A DNA stretch of 64,000 nt, taken from positions 2,418,001 to 2,482,000 of the forward strand of contig CP170457.1 of assembly GCA_047947135.1 (NCBI GenBank), given 5' to 3'. Within the stretch, counting starts at the first letter, position 1. Every line of letters starts with the position of its first letter. The position numbers were made by a program, and so were the translations under genes. The DNA comes from Planctobacterium sp047947135 (GTDB lineage Bacteria > Pseudomonadota > Gammaproteobacteria > Enterobacterales > Alteromonadaceae). Positions 34,737 to 43,708 of this stretch are shown here, one piece after another. The notes under the pieces were generated by a model. It did not search any database. It worked only from the letters and a program-made list of their open reading frames with translations, and was not told where the DNA came from.

Positions 34737-35216
34737 TTAAACCTTGTGTTTCATTACTCTAGCTTTTTGTCGATCCCAGTCCCTGTCCTTTATGGTATCG
34801 CGCTTGTCGTGGCTTTGTTTACCTTTGGCAAGACAAATTTCCACTTTCACGTAACACTTTTTCCAGTACATGGCCGTAGCGACCAATGTGTAGCTTTGGC
34901 GTTCGACACTGCCGATCAGTTTATTTAACTCACGACGATGCAATAACAGCTTTTTAGGGCGCACTGGATCACAGATGACGTGAGTCGACGCTGAATTAAG
35001 CGGTGTTATGCGGCAATTTAACAGACTGGCTTCACCATTCTGAACATGCACGTATACGTCGCTCAGGTTAACTTTACCTGCGCGAATACTTTTTATTTCC
35101 CAGCCTTGCAGTGCGACGCCAGCCTCAAACTTTTCTTCCAGGAAATAGTCGTGTTTGGCTTTTTTATTCAGCGCAATCGTGCCGCCGGTATTTGGCTTTT
35201 TGTTCTTTTTACTCAT
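34737..35216 (-). CDS. smpB: SsrA-binding protein
   Basis: A 159-residue protein required for tmRNA function in trans-translation. Conserved features: IALNKKAKHDYFLEEKFEAG, ALQGWEIKSIRAGKVNLSDVY, GEASLLNCRITPL, RPKKLLLHRRELNKLIG, and the basic C-terminal tail KGKQSHDKRDTIKDRDWDRQ, which enters the ribosomal mRNA channel. Length is as in E. coli (160). Divergent from ratA; ssrA follows it on the same strand. Confidence 0.98.
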   Translation of the reverse strand: MSKKNKKPNTGGTIALNKKAKHDYFLEEKFEAGVALQGWEIKSIRAGKVNLSDVYVHVQNGEASLLNCRITPLNSASTHVICDPVRPKKLLLHRRELNKLIGSVERQSYTLVATAMYWKKCYVKVEICLAKGKQSHDKRDTIKDRDWDRQKARVMKHKV

Positions 35217-35376
35217 GGCGGCGTATTATACTGACGTATGCAAAATTGTCTCGTTTAATCGTGTAACTGCTTTTAACTGACAAAGGTTTGTGAGAGACCA
35301 AATGCGTTGTGCTACTATTCGCGCTTTTAAAATTGCAGTTTGCTGAAATAGAGAGAATTTGGCGGATAGGAGAACT

Positions 35377-35814
35377 ATGCCAAGTGTAAATAGAAGTGCG
35401 CTGGTACCATTTAGCGCAGAAAAAATGTTCCATTTAGTCAATGACGTTGCCCAGTATCCGGCTTTTTTGCCGGGATGCGAAGATGTTAAAATACTGCATC
35501 AACAAGACACCTCAATGGAGGCATCGCTGCTGATCAGTAAAGCGGGTGTGAGACAATGGTTTACAACCAAGAATCAGTTGAAGCCGGGTAAGCATATCAT
35601 CATGAACTTAAAAGACGGCCCGTTTAAAAAGCTGTTTGGTGGCTGGGTATTTACCGAGCTGGATACGGACGCCTGTAAGATTGAGTTAAATCTGGAATTT
35701 GAGTTTTCCAATCGAATTGTGGAAATGGCTTTTGGTAAGGTTTTCAGTAGTCTTGCCAACAATATGGTGAAAGCGTTCACTAATCGCGCAAAGGATATCT
35801 ACAGTGACAGATAA
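35377..35814 (+). CDS. ratA: RatA/COQ10-family protein (START fold)
   Basis: A 145-residue START-fold protein of the polyketide cyclase/COQ10 group. ATG 35377 follows AGGAG; an in-frame TTG at 35359 overlaps that ribosome site. Family motifs are NRSALVPFSAEKMFHLVNDV, YPAFLPGCED and EFEFSNRIVEMAFGKVF. In E. coli the homologue was described as a 50S-binding toxin (RatA), whereas the fold and eukaryotic relatives point to ubiquinone binding. The downstream rnfH gene overlaps it, as usual in this block. Confidence 0.94.
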   Translation: MPSVNRSALVPFSAEKMFHLVNDVAQYPAFLPGCEDVKILHQQDTSMEASLLISKAGVRQWFTTKNQLKPGKHIIMNLKDGPFKKLFGGWVFTELDTDACKIELNLEFEFSNRIVEMAFGKVFSSLANNMVKAFTNRAKDIYSDR

Positions 35815-36154
35815 GCAGGTAAAGCTAGAGGTGGCTTTTGCATTGCCCAATAAACAGACGTTATTACAGGTGACGGTGGAGCCCGGTACAACAGTAAAAG
35901 AAGCAATTATCGCGTCGGGGATTATGGATAGGTACAGTGACATTGATTTGGAACAAAATGCCGTCGGAATTTGGAATCGAACCTGTAAACTGGATGCAGT
36001 TCCCGTCGATGGCGACCGTATTGAAATCTATCGTCCGTTGATCGCCGATCCTAAAGAAGCCAGGCGTTTACGAGCAGAAAAAGCAAAATCTGAAGGCCGT
36101 GCAGATAAAGTAACGGGGGGGCGCCCAAAAGAGCGAAAGACTGAGTCAGAGTAA
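35804..36154 (+). CDS. rnfH: RnfH family protein (RatB)
   Basis: A 116-residue ubiquitin-fold (RnfH) protein starting at GTG 35804, inside the end of ratA; AAGGA sits 8 bases ahead. Recognisable features: VEVAFALPNKQTLLQVTVEPGT, a C-terminal VPVDGDRIEIYRPLIADPKEARR, and a basic tail RADKVTGGRPKER. Usual E. coli length is 96, so this one has an extended tail. It may support Rnf-type electron transfer, but the biochemical role is unclear. Convergent with bamE. Confidence 0.94.
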   Translation: MTDKQVKLEVAFALPNKQTLLQVTVEPGTTVKEAIIASGIMDRYSDIDLEQNAVGIWNRTCKLDAVPVDGDRIEIYRPLIADPKEARRLRAEKAKSEGRADKVTGGRPKERKTESE

Positions 36155-36182
36155 AGCAGCCTCAGCCTTTTGAGTGTTCTGC

Positions 36183-36551
36183 TTACTGGTCTAAAGGCGT
36201 GTTAAAATCTTCAGACGCTTTGTAGTCACCCTCAATACGCGTCAGCTTGTCATCTTCAAAATAGACATAAAACTCTTTGCGATAATCACGCTGTGACAGA
36301 GAGCCTGCTTTCATATCATAGAAATAATAAAACGTGTCACTATCGAAAGTGTCGCGCATCACAGGTTTGCCTAGTACGTACATGACCTGCTCTTTGGTCA
36401 TACCAACCCGCAGTTTGTCGACATCATCCTGATCTACAAAGTTGCCTTGTGATACATCAATACGGAAAACCCAGCTAGAGCAACCAGTCACGCTGGCACC
36501 GAGCAATAACATTAAAAATATAGCAATTGGTTTCAAAGTGCTTGTCTTCAT
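36183..36551 (-). CDS. bamE: outer membrane protein assembly factor BamE
   Basis: A 122-residue lipoprotein of the BAM complex (SmpA/OmlA family), which helps fold beta-barrels into the outer membrane. The signal and lipobox are visible (ASVTGC, lipidated C24). The BamE fold follows: GNFVDQDDVDKLRVGMTKEQ, VMYVLGKPVMRDTF, and YYFYDMKAGS, with FYVYFEDDKLTRIEG at the end. Length matches E. coli BamE (113). It ends the recN-side leftward run; recN is upstream on the same strand. Confidence 0.96.
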   Translation of the reverse strand: MKTSTLKPIAIFLMLLLGASVTGCSSWVFRIDVSQGNFVDQDDVDKLRVGMTKEQVMYVLGKPVMRDTFDSDTFYYFYDMKAGSLSQRDYRKEFYVYFEDDKLTRIEGDYKASEDFNTPLDQ

Positions 36552-36718
36552 CTTCTATTTATTCTGGGATGCGAATCCTACTGTCTATAATGCAAATCAT
36601 CAACGCATTATTCCACAGATTGTCATTTTTACTTAGATAATTGCGCCGCTTGCTTAATCTGAACCGGCTAATAATCATCTCCCGATTGTTTTGCAAACAC
36701 TCTGACAATGTAAATTAC

Positions 36719-38389
36719 TTAATGTTCCAACAAGGCTTTGGCATTATTGATTGCTGAGTCTGTTAACGTATCTCCAGCCAGCAATCGAGCAATTTCTTCC
36801 ACTCGATTTTTCTCATCTAAAGGTTGCATCAATGTTGAGGTGGTATCGCCATCAGTGAACTTAGTGACCAGCATCTGATTATGTCCTTTTGCAGCTACTT
36901 GAGGTAAGTGGGTTACACACAGAACCTGTGCTTCAGTACTTCCTAAGGTACGCAGCAGTTGCCCAACCACTGAAGCAGTGGGCCCACTGATGCCGGTATC
37001 CACTTCATCAAAGATAAGGGTAGGAACGGCGTGATTACTATTACCCAATACATGCAGCGCCAGACCTATACGTGATAACTCTCCACCGGAAGCGGCTTTT
37101 TCCAGTTTATCCATATGCATGCCTTTATTACTACATAAATAGAATTCGACAATGTCATGACCCTTGCCTGACACAATATGGCGTTGGCTGTCATCAATAC
37201 GAATCTCAAAAATGGCATCTGGCATATTCATTTTTTTGATTTCGCAGGTTACTTGTTTTTCTAGCCAGGACGCTTGCTTTTGCCGTAATTGGTGCAGGCA
37301 ATCCGCCGCGACTTTATACTCTTGCAATACAGCATCCAATTGCAGACCAAGTTCTTCTAACGTGTTGCTGGCTGAGTCGAGACCATGTAATTCCTGTTGC
37401 AGCTCCTGCTGGTGCTGGTACAGCGCTTCGGGCCTTACAGTATGCTTTCTCGCTAATTCATTTGCCTTGTTGTAACGCGCTTCAATTTGTTGCATGCGGA
37501 TAGGATCCATCTCTAACTGATCAAGATAGTCACGCAATTCCGCAGAAGCTTCTGATATATTGATTTGCGCTTCGGATAACATTTGCACGACGGGTTGCAA
37601 TTGTGGGTCGTGATCAACCAACGCTTCCAATTTTCCATGGGCCAACTGCAATAGATCATTAACGTTGGCATCATTGGCTTCCCATAAAAAATGATAGGCA
37701 TATTGCGACTCTTCAAGAATAGACTGACCGTGACTGAGTTTTTTAAACTCAGCTTCCAGCTTTTCAAACTCATCTTCATCCAAAGCGAATTCATCCAGCT
37801 CTGCTAACTGATACGACAACAGTGTCTTTCTATCTTCCCTTTGTTGCTGTTCGGCACTTAATTGCTGGATTTGCTTTTGAATCTGTTGATAGTTTTTACT
37901 GAGCTCTGCAACCTTGCTCAACTGGGTTTGAATGACGGGTTTGCTGTCTAGCAAGCGACGCTGATTCTCAGGTTTCAATAGGCCTTGCTGTGCATGCTGG
38001 CCATGAATTGTGACCAGCTTAGCGCCCAGCTCACGTAATTGCTGCAATGGCACCGGTGTACCATTGATATAGGCCCGGGAACGGCCTTCATCGGTAATAA
38101 TTCGTCTGACGAGGCACTGCCCATCTTCAATACCAAAGTCATTATCGTTAAGCCAACGGGCGGCCAACGACTTTTCTTTGATGCCGAACGTGGCAATAAT
38201 TTCCGCTTTACTTTCGCCCGTACGCACCATAGCCGCTTCGGCGCGATTGCCTAAACACAATCCCAGGGCATCTATGGCGATGGATTTACCTGCACCGGTT
38301 TCACCCGTGACCGCAGTCATCCCTTGTTTGAAATCGATATCCAGCTTTTTAACGATAACAAAGTTACGCACCGACAAGTTGACAAGCAT
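36719..38389 (-). CDS. recN: DNA repair protein RecN
   Basis: A 556-residue SMC-like ATPase for double-strand-break repair. Walker A is GETGAGKS at residues 29-36. Two coiled-coil arms span about 150-390 around a short hinge (rich in Q, L and E). The C-terminal signature is AASGGELSRIGLALHVLGN, with Walker B TLIFDEVDTGISGPTASVVG and the H-loop CVTHLPQVAAKGH. LexA boxes lie just upstream, so it is predicted to be SOS-induced, as in E. coli. nadK lies upstream on the same strand. Confidence 0.97.
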   Translation of the reverse strand: MLVNLSVRNFVIVKKLDIDFKQGMTAVTGETGAGKSIAIDALGLCLGNRAEAAMVRTGESKAEIIATFGIKEKSLAARWLNDNDFGIEDGQCLVRRIITDEGRSRAYINGTPVPLQQLRELGAKLVTIHGQHAQQGLLKPENQRRLLDSKPVIQTQLSKVAELSKNYQQIQKQIQQLSAEQQQREDRKTLLSYQLAELDEFALDEDEFEKLEAEFKKLSHGQSILEESQYAYHFLWEANDANVNDLLQLAHGKLEALVDHDPQLQPVVQMLSEAQINISEASAELRDYLDQLEMDPIRMQQIEARYNKANELARKHTVRPEALYQHQQELQQELHGLDSASNTLEELGLQLDAVLQEYKVAADCLHQLRQKQASWLEKQVTCEIKKMNMPDAIFEIRIDDSQRHIVSGKGHDIVEFYLCSNKGMHMDKLEKAASGGELSRIGLALHVLGNSNHAVPTLIFDEVDTGISGPTASVVGQLLRTLGSTEAQVLCVTHLPQVAAKGHNQMLVTKFTDGDTTSTLMQPLDEKNRVEEIARLLAGDTLTDSAINNAKALLEH

Positions 38390-38400
38390 AGTACACCTAT

Positions 38401-38436
38401 ATGGTTATATATACAGCATACTGTGATTGTATACAG
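38401..38436 (-). promoter_or_regulatory. LexA boxes upstream of recN
   Basis: On the minus strand, a full box CTGT-ATACAATC-ACAG (38436-38421) fits the consensus CTGT-N8-ACAG. A second, weaker site CTGTATATATAACCAT (38416-38401) keeps one half-site. Both precede the recN ATG at 38389 by 12-47 bases. Tandem LexA sites are typical of strongly SOS-induced recN genes. Confidence 0.85.
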
Positions 38437-38483
38437 TTGTTTTTGCTTGTAAAGGTTTGTGTTCCGATTTTGAGTAAAATCGT

Positions 38484-39365
38484 TTAGAAGAGCTTGTTAC
38501 TCCAGTTAAGCTTGGTGCGCAGAACGTGAAAATAACTGTAGTCTTCAGGGTGGATAAGCGACAGGCGACTGGGGTTTTTATGAATCATAATCTCATCACC
38601 AGGATTGACGGCAAGTACTACATGTCCATCACAACTTACCTGCAGACTTTCGGTATTGGATTCGGATACTTTTAATCTCAGATCACTATTGGCGTCCACG
38701 ACGATGGGGCGATTGCTCAACGTGTGTGGGAACATAGGGACGATGGCTAAAGCATCGAGGTTGGGGGTCAAAATGGGGCCACCCCCAGATAAGGAATAGG
38801 CTGTAGAGCCTGTCGGTGTGGCAACAATTAGTCCGTCCGAGCGCTGAGTAAAGACAAATTTGTCATTCATGTACAGATCAAACTCCATCATGTGGGCGAC
38901 TTTAGTATGGTGAAGTACTGCTTCGTTGATCGCGGCGTTGCTGCTTTTTAGTTTGCCGTCTCTTAGTACTTTTACTTCCAGCAGGAAGCGTTGCTCCATT
39001 TCATAGCGGCCAGAAAATATAAGATCCAGCTGATGCTCTATATCATCCGGGCTGATATCGGTTAGAAATCCGAGATTCCCGCGGTTGACACCTACCACTG
39101 CAATATCAAATCGTGACAGTACTCGCGCTGCTCCCAACATATTGCCGTCACCACCAACGACTATTGCCAATTGTGCCTCACGACCAATTGAAACCAGATC
39201 CATAACTTCCAGATCATCAACTTCCAATTCAAGCGCCACCCGTTCTTCAATCAGAATACGGCATTGTTTTGCACGTAAATATGCTAGCAGGATTCGCAAA
39301 CTGTCATTTGCGCCGGGATGGTTGGGTTTGCCAATGAGTCCGATTGTATTGAGCTGGTTCGGCAT
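38484..39365 (-). CDS. nadK: NAD kinase
   Basis: A 293-residue enzyme that phosphorylates NAD to NADP with ATP. Diagnostic motifs: GGDGNMLGAARVL (GGDG near residue 73), GVNRGNLGFLTDISP, and the donor motif PTGSTAYSLSGGGPI near 182. Length equals E. coli NadK (292). Divergent from grpE, as in many gammaproteobacteria; recN follows on the same strand. Confidence 0.98.
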   Translation of the reverse strand: MPNQLNTIGLIGKPNHPGANDSLRILLAYLRAKQCRILIEERVALELEVDDLEVMDLVSIGREAQLAIVVGGDGNMLGAARVLSRFDIAVVGVNRGNLGFLTDISPDDIEHQLDLIFSGRYEMEQRFLLEVKVLRDGKLKSSNAAINEAVLHHTKVAHMMEFDLYMNDKFVFTQRSDGLIVATPTGSTAYSLSGGGPILTPNLDALAIVPMFPHTLSNRPIVVDANSDLRLKVSESNTESLQVSCDGHVVLAVNPGDEIMIHKNPSRLSLIHPEDYSYFHVLRTKLNWSNKLF

Positions 39366-39538
39366 AGAGAATGAGGTCAGAAGTTAATGTCCTTTAGACT
39401 AGTGGAAATATTCTGCCATTCAAACAGAAATCGCCTAACAAGCGAAGATTTTTTTGCTGCTTCAGCACCCTGATGGGGGCAAGAAATGCCTCTAAATTGC
39501 GGAATTACGCAATATGTAAAAAAATATGACGGCATTTG

Positions 39539-39564
39539 CTTGAATCATCGTTAACTATCCCCAT
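39539..39564 (+). promoter_or_regulatory. sigma-32-type heat-shock promoter of grpE
   Basis: CTTGAA (39539-39544), 14-base spacer, CCCCAT (39559-39564). This matches the RpoH consensus CTTGAAA-N13-15-CCCCATNT. It lies 45 bases upstream of ATG 39610. Confidence 0.8.
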
Positions 39565-39609
39565 CTACTCAGCTAACTTTTTTCGACCACTTTCATGGAA
39601 TGCTGAAGC

Positions 39610-40242
39610 ATGAGTAACGACGTTAAACAAAACGACAATATTGAACCCCAGCAGAATCCGGAAGCAGAGAATGAAGCGGTGCAGTCTGATGGCGAAACCG
39701 TGGATGCAGCATTGGATTCGCTGAACGATGACAACGTTCAGACACTAGAGGCGGAATTGGCCAAAGCACAAGCCACCATCGAAGAACAGAAAGATGCGGT
39801 ATTGCGCGCGAAAGCTGATTCGGAAAACATTCGCCGTCGTGCTGAAGCGGAAGTCGATAAAGCGAAAAAATTCGCATTGGAGCGATTCTCGGGTGACTTA
39901 TTGCCTGTGATCGACAATCTGGAGCGTGCATTGCAAGCGGCAGACGCGGGCAATGAAGAAATGAAACCAATTATCGAAGGTGTCGAGCTGACCCTGAAAT
40001 CATTTGTCAGCACCGTCGAAAAATACGGTTTGGAAGTCATCAACCCAGAAGGGGAAGCATTTAATCCAGAGTTACATCAGGCAATGGCCATGGTGGAATC
40101 TCCGGACGCGGAACCCAATACAGTACTGATGGTGATGCAAAAAGGATATCAATTAAATGGGCGCTTGGTTCGGCCAGCGATGGTATCGGTTGCAAAAGCT
40201 GCTGAAGAAGGGGCTTCTGGCGGCGTTGATATTGAAGCTTAA
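39610..40242 (+). CDS. grpE: nucleotide exchange factor GrpE
   Basis: A 210-residue cochaperone that releases ADP from DnaK. An acidic, disordered N terminus (about 1-45) leads into the long dimerisation helix (EAELAKAQATIEEQKDAVLR, ADSENIRRRAEAEVDKA) and the C-terminal beta-wing (FNPELHQAMAMVESPDAEPN, VLMVMQKGYQLNGRLVRPAM). It forms a heat-shock cluster with dnaK and dnaJ; a separate sigma-32 promoter precedes each of grpE and dnaK. Confidence 0.98.
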   Translation: MSNDVKQNDNIEPQQNPEAENEAVQSDGETVDAALDSLNDDNVQTLEAELAKAQATIEEQKDAVLRAKADSENIRRRAEAEVDKAKKFALERFSGDLLPVIDNLERALQAADAGNEEMKPIIEGVELTLKSFVSTVEKYGLEVINPEGEAFNPELHQAMAMVESPDAEPNTVLMVMQKGYQLNGRLVRPAMVSVAKAAEEGASGGVDIEA

Positions 40243-40283
40243 GGGTTTCAATCAAGAATTTTTGGTTTTGCTGATTTCCTTTA

Positions 40284-40308
40284 TTGAAAAAAATCAACAT
40301 AACCCCAC
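40284..40308 (+). promoter_or_regulatory. sigma-32-type heat-shock promoter of dnaK
   Basis: TTGAAA (40284-40289), 13-base spacer, CCCCAC (40303-40308), close to the RpoH consensus. It lies 43 bases upstream of ATG 40352, so dnaK can be transcribed apart from grpE. Confidence 0.75.
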
Positions 40309-40351
40309 TAAAAGTAGTAGTTAATAGAATTTATAAGTTGGAGAACATCTA

Positions 40352-42277
40352 ATGGGTAGAATCATCGGCATCGATTTGGGTACAACCAATTCATGCGTAG
40401 CAGTGCTTGACGGTGACAAACCAAAAGTAATCGAAAATGCAGAGGGTGATCGTACTACACCTTCGATTATTGCTTACACAAATGACGGCGAGACTTTGGT
40501 TGGTCAACCCGCTAAGCGTCAGGCTGTTACGAATCCGAAAAACACATTGTTCGCAATCAAGCGATTGATTGGACGTCGTTGGGAAGATAAAGAAGTTCAG
40601 CGTGACATTGATATTATGCCTTTCGAAATTGTTAAGGCGGATAACGGTGACGCATGGGTTGCTGCCAAAGGCGAAAAAATGGCACCTCCTCAGGTTTCTG
40701 CTGAAGTCCTGAAAAAAATGAAGAAGACCGCCGAAGATTATCTGGGCGAAAAAGTCGACGCTGCGGTTATCACCGTACCGGCTTACTTCAATGATTCTCA
40801 GCGTCAGGCGACTAAAGATGCTGGTCGTATCGCCGGATTGGAAGTAAAACGTATTATCAATGAGCCAACTGCTGCGGCACTGGCCTATGGTATGGACAAG
40901 AAAAAGGGCGACAATATTGTTGCTGTTTATGACTTGGGTGGTGGTACGTTTGATATCTCAATCATCGAGATTGATGAAGTTGAAGGCGAGCACACGTTTG
41001 AAGTTTTAGCTACCAACGGTGACACTCACTTAGGTGGTGAAGACTTTGACAACCGTGTTATTAACTACCTTGTTGAAGAATTTAAGAAAGACCAGGGGCT
41101 GGATCTACGCAAAGATCCATTGGCTATGCAGCGTTTGAAAGAAGCGGGTGAGAAGGCGAAAATCGAATTGTCTTCTGCACAACAAACAGAAGTGAACCTG
41201 CCTTACATTACTGCTGATGCGTCTGGTCCTAAGCACTTGGTCATCAAGGTGACCCGTGCCAAGCTGGAATCGTTAGTTGAAGATATGGTTAAGCAATCAC
41301 TTGGCCCGGTCAAACAGGCGTTAGCAGATGCGGATTTGTCAGTCGGTGATATCCATGACGTTATCATGGTGGGTGGCCAAACCCGTATGCCACTGGTCCA
41401 AAAGTATGTGACGGAATTCTTCGGAAAAGAAGCTCGTAAAGACGTTAACCCAGATGAAGCAGTGGCCATAGGTGCAGCGATTCAGGGTGGTGTACTGTCG
41501 GGTGATGTTAAAGACGTATTGTTACTTGACGTGACGCCTCTGTCCTTGGGTATCGAAACCATGGGCGGCGTGATGACTGCGTTGATTGAAAAGAACACGA
41601 CTATTCCTACTAAGAAGTCGCAGGTTTTCTCAACAGCTGAAGACAATCAGTCTGCGGTAACCGTGCACGTGTTGCAGGGTGAGCGTAAACAGGCTCAGGG
41701 TAACAAGTCGTTAGGTCAGTTCAATCTTGAAGGAATCCGTCCGGCGCAACGTGGTGCACCACAAATCGAAGTAACATTCGATATTGATGCGGACGGTATC
41801 CTGCACGTATCAGCGAAAGACAAAGACACTGGTAAAGAACAGAAGATCACGATTCAGGCATCCTCTGGTTTGAGTGAAGACGAAGTCGAAAAAATGGTGC
41901 GTGACGCGGAAGACAACGCAGCTGAAGATAAGAAGTTTGAAGAGCTTGTGCAAGCACGTAACCAGGGCGACGCTATGGTTCACAGTACGCGCAAACAAAT
42001 CGAAGAAGTTGGCAGCGGCTTGAGCGATGAAGACAAAGCCGCTATTGAAACCGCATTGACCGCGCTGGAAACAGCGATAAAAGGCGATGACAAAGCTGAA
42101 ATCGAAGCAAAAACACAAGAGCTTATCCAGGCTTCTGGGAAATTGATGGAAGCAGCCCAGGCGGCACAAGCAGCCGAAGCTGCAGGTGGTGCTGAAGAAG
42201 GTGCTTCTGCATCTAAGAAGGGTGATGACGACGTAGTTGACGCTGAGTTTGAGGAAGTGAAAGACGACAAAAAATAA
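40352..42277 (+). CDS. dnaK: chaperone protein DnaK (Hsp70)
   Basis: A 641-residue Hsp70. GGAGA precedes ATG 40352. The nucleotide-binding domain opens IIGIDLGTTNSCVAV and contains VITVPAYFNDSQRQATKDAG, INEPTAAALAYG, YDLGGGTFDISIIE and IMVGGQTRMPLVQ. The substrate-binding domain has LLLDVTPLSLGIETMGG and DIDADGILHVSAKDK. A helical lid and the usual acidic C terminus (VVDAEFEEVKDDKK, close to the EEVKD motif) end the chain. Length matches E. coli DnaK (638). It works with GrpE and DnaJ, encoded on either side. Confidence 0.99.
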   Translation: MGRIIGIDLGTTNSCVAVLDGDKPKVIENAEGDRTTPSIIAYTNDGETLVGQPAKRQAVTNPKNTLFAIKRLIGRRWEDKEVQRDIDIMPFEIVKADNGDAWVAAKGEKMAPPQVSAEVLKKMKKTAEDYLGEKVDAAVITVPAYFNDSQRQATKDAGRIAGLEVKRIINEPTAAALAYGMDKKKGDNIVAVYDLGGGTFDISIIEIDEVEGEHTFEVLATNGDTHLGGEDFDNRVINYLVEEFKKDQGLDLRKDPLAMQRLKEAGEKAKIELSSAQQTEVNLPYITADASGPKHLVIKVTRAKLESLVEDMVKQSLGPVKQALADADLSVGDIHDVIMVGGQTRMPLVQKYVTEFFGKEARKDVNPDEAVAIGAAIQGGVLSGDVKDVLLLDVTPLSLGIETMGGVMTALIEKNTTIPTKKSQVFSTAEDNQSAVTVHVLQGERKQAQGNKSLGQFNLEGIRPAQRGAPQIEVTFDIDADGILHVSAKDKDTGKEQKITIQASSGLSEDEVEKMVRDAEDNAAEDKKFEELVQARNQGDAMVHSTRKQIEEVGSGLSDEDKAAIETALTALETAIKGDDKAEIEAKTQELIQASGKLMEAAQAAQAAEAAGGAEEGASASKKGDDDVVDAEFEEVKDDKK

Positions 42278-42325
42278 TCGCCTGAATAGCGATTAAGTCG
42301 ACAGGATAGGCTTATCCAATAACAT

Positions 42326-42342
42326 GGGCGCAGTTTGCGCCC
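42326..42342 (+). terminator. hairpin between dnaK and dnaJ
   Basis: GGGCGC (42326-42331) pairs with GCGCCC (42337-42342) over a 5-base loop, 49 bases after the dnaK stop. No T tract follows, so it more likely attenuates or stabilises the message, setting lower dnaJ expression, than terminates fully. Confidence 0.5.
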
Positions 42343-42415
42343 TTGTTCGTGTCAGGTTGAGCTGTCCAAGAACAATAGATAATAAACCGAAGATAGTGCA
42401 GGAAACCGTATCTCT

Positions 42416-43543
42416 ATGTCTAAAAGAGATTATTATGAAGTATTAGGTGTCGCCAAAGACGCTGCCGAACGTGATATTAAAAAGGCGTACAAACGTCTTG
42501 CCATGAAATATCACCCAGACAGAACATCTGGTGATAAAGACCTGGAAGAGAAGTTCAAAGAAATCCAGGAAGCCTATGAGATCTTATGCGACTCCGACAA
42601 ACGTGCAGCATATGACCAGTTTGGTCATGCCGGCGTTGATCCAAATCGCGGAGCAGGCGCTGGTGCGGCTGATTTTGGCGATATCTTCGGCGACGTTTTC
42701 GGTGATATTTTTGGTGGTGGCCGCGGTGGCGGTGGTCGTCGCCGAGCGCGTCAAGGTGCTGATTTACGCTACAACCTTGAAATGTCGCTGGAAGAAGCCG
42801 TTCGTGGCAAATCTGTCGAGATTCAAGTGCCGACACTGGTTGCTTGTGAAAGCTGTGATGGCTCAGGTGCTAAAAAAGGGACGTCAGCGACAACCTGTCC
42901 AACCTGTCATGGTAATGGTCAGGTTCAAATGCGCCAGGGCTTTTTCGCTGTCCAACAGACCTGTCCTACTTGTTCCGGGACAGGCAAAATCATTGCAGAT
43001 CCATGCCGTAGCTGCCATGGTCAGGGTCGTACTGAAAAGACCAAGACCTTGTCAGTTAAGATCCCTGCGGGCGTGGATACCGGTGATCGTATTCGCCTGA
43101 CGGGTGAAGGGGAAGCCGGAGAAGCGGGTGCGCCTCCAGGTGATTTATATGTGCAGGTTCACGTACGAGAACATGAGATCTTTAAACGTGATGAGAACAA
43201 CCTGTACTGTGAAGTACCCCTTGGCTTTACTCTGGCAGCACTTGGTGGAGAGCTGGAAGTGCCAACTCTGGATGGTCAGGTGAAGTTAAAAGTCCCAGCT
43301 GAAACCCAAACCGGCAAGATGTTCCGTCTGCGCGGCAAAGGGGTTAAATCGGTGCGCACGGGAGCCATTGGTGACCTGATGTGTAAAGTGGTTGTTGAGA
43401 CACCCGTAAATCTGACCAGCAAGCAAAAAGAACTGTTGCAGGAGTTTGAAACCTCAATGGGGTCAGACTCGGCGCGCTATCGCCCAAGAGAAAAGGGCTT
43501 CTTTGATAGCGTTAAACAGTTTTTTGATGATCTGAAAGGTTGA
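42416..43543 (+). CDS. dnaJ: chaperone protein DnaJ (Hsp40)
   Basis: A 375-residue class I J-protein that stimulates DnaK ATPase and delivers clients. J domain (1-70) with the HPD motif in MKYHPDRTSGD; a G/F-rich linker (AGAGAADFGDIFGDVFG); four CxxCxGxG zinc repeats beginning CESCDGSGAKKG, with CPTCHGNGQ, CPTCSGTGK and CRSCHGQGR; then the client-binding C-terminal domains with GDLYVQVHVREHEIFKRD and GELEVPTLDGQVKLKVP. Length is as in E. coli (376). Ends at a strong terminator. Confidence 0.98.
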   Translation: MSKRDYYEVLGVAKDAAERDIKKAYKRLAMKYHPDRTSGDKDLEEKFKEIQEAYEILCDSDKRAAYDQFGHAGVDPNRGAGAGAADFGDIFGDVFGDIFGGGRGGGGRRRARQGADLRYNLEMSLEEAVRGKSVEIQVPTLVACESCDGSGAKKGTSATTCPTCHGNGQVQMRQGFFAVQQTCPTCSGTGKIIADPCRSCHGQGRTEKTKTLSVKIPAGVDTGDRIRLTGEGEAGEAGAPPGDLYVQVHVREHEIFKRDENNLYCEVPLGFTLAALGGELEVPTLDGQVKLKVPAETQTGKMFRLRGKGVKSVRTGAIGDLMCKVVVETPVNLTSKQKELLQEFETSMGSDSARYRPREKGFFDSVKQFFDDLKG

Positions 43544-43617
43544 TTAATTACCCTAAATTAATCAGTTGACCGCTCTGTAAGTTGTCCAACTGATTATTTT
43601 AGGATTATGATTTCAAG

Positions 43618-43645
43618 AAATCCCTCGAAAGAGGGATTTTTTTTA
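43618..43645 (+). terminator. intrinsic terminator after dnaJ
   Basis: AAATCCCTC-GAAA-GAGGGATTT with a following run of T residues: 9-bp stem, stable GAAA tetraloop. Located 75 bases after the dnaJ stop at 43543. Confidence 0.93.
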
Positions 43646-43708
43646 TATCAAATTTAGCTATGCTAGGGATTGCAGCAGATAAAAAATCGAAAACTACGGA
43701 ATACTGTC

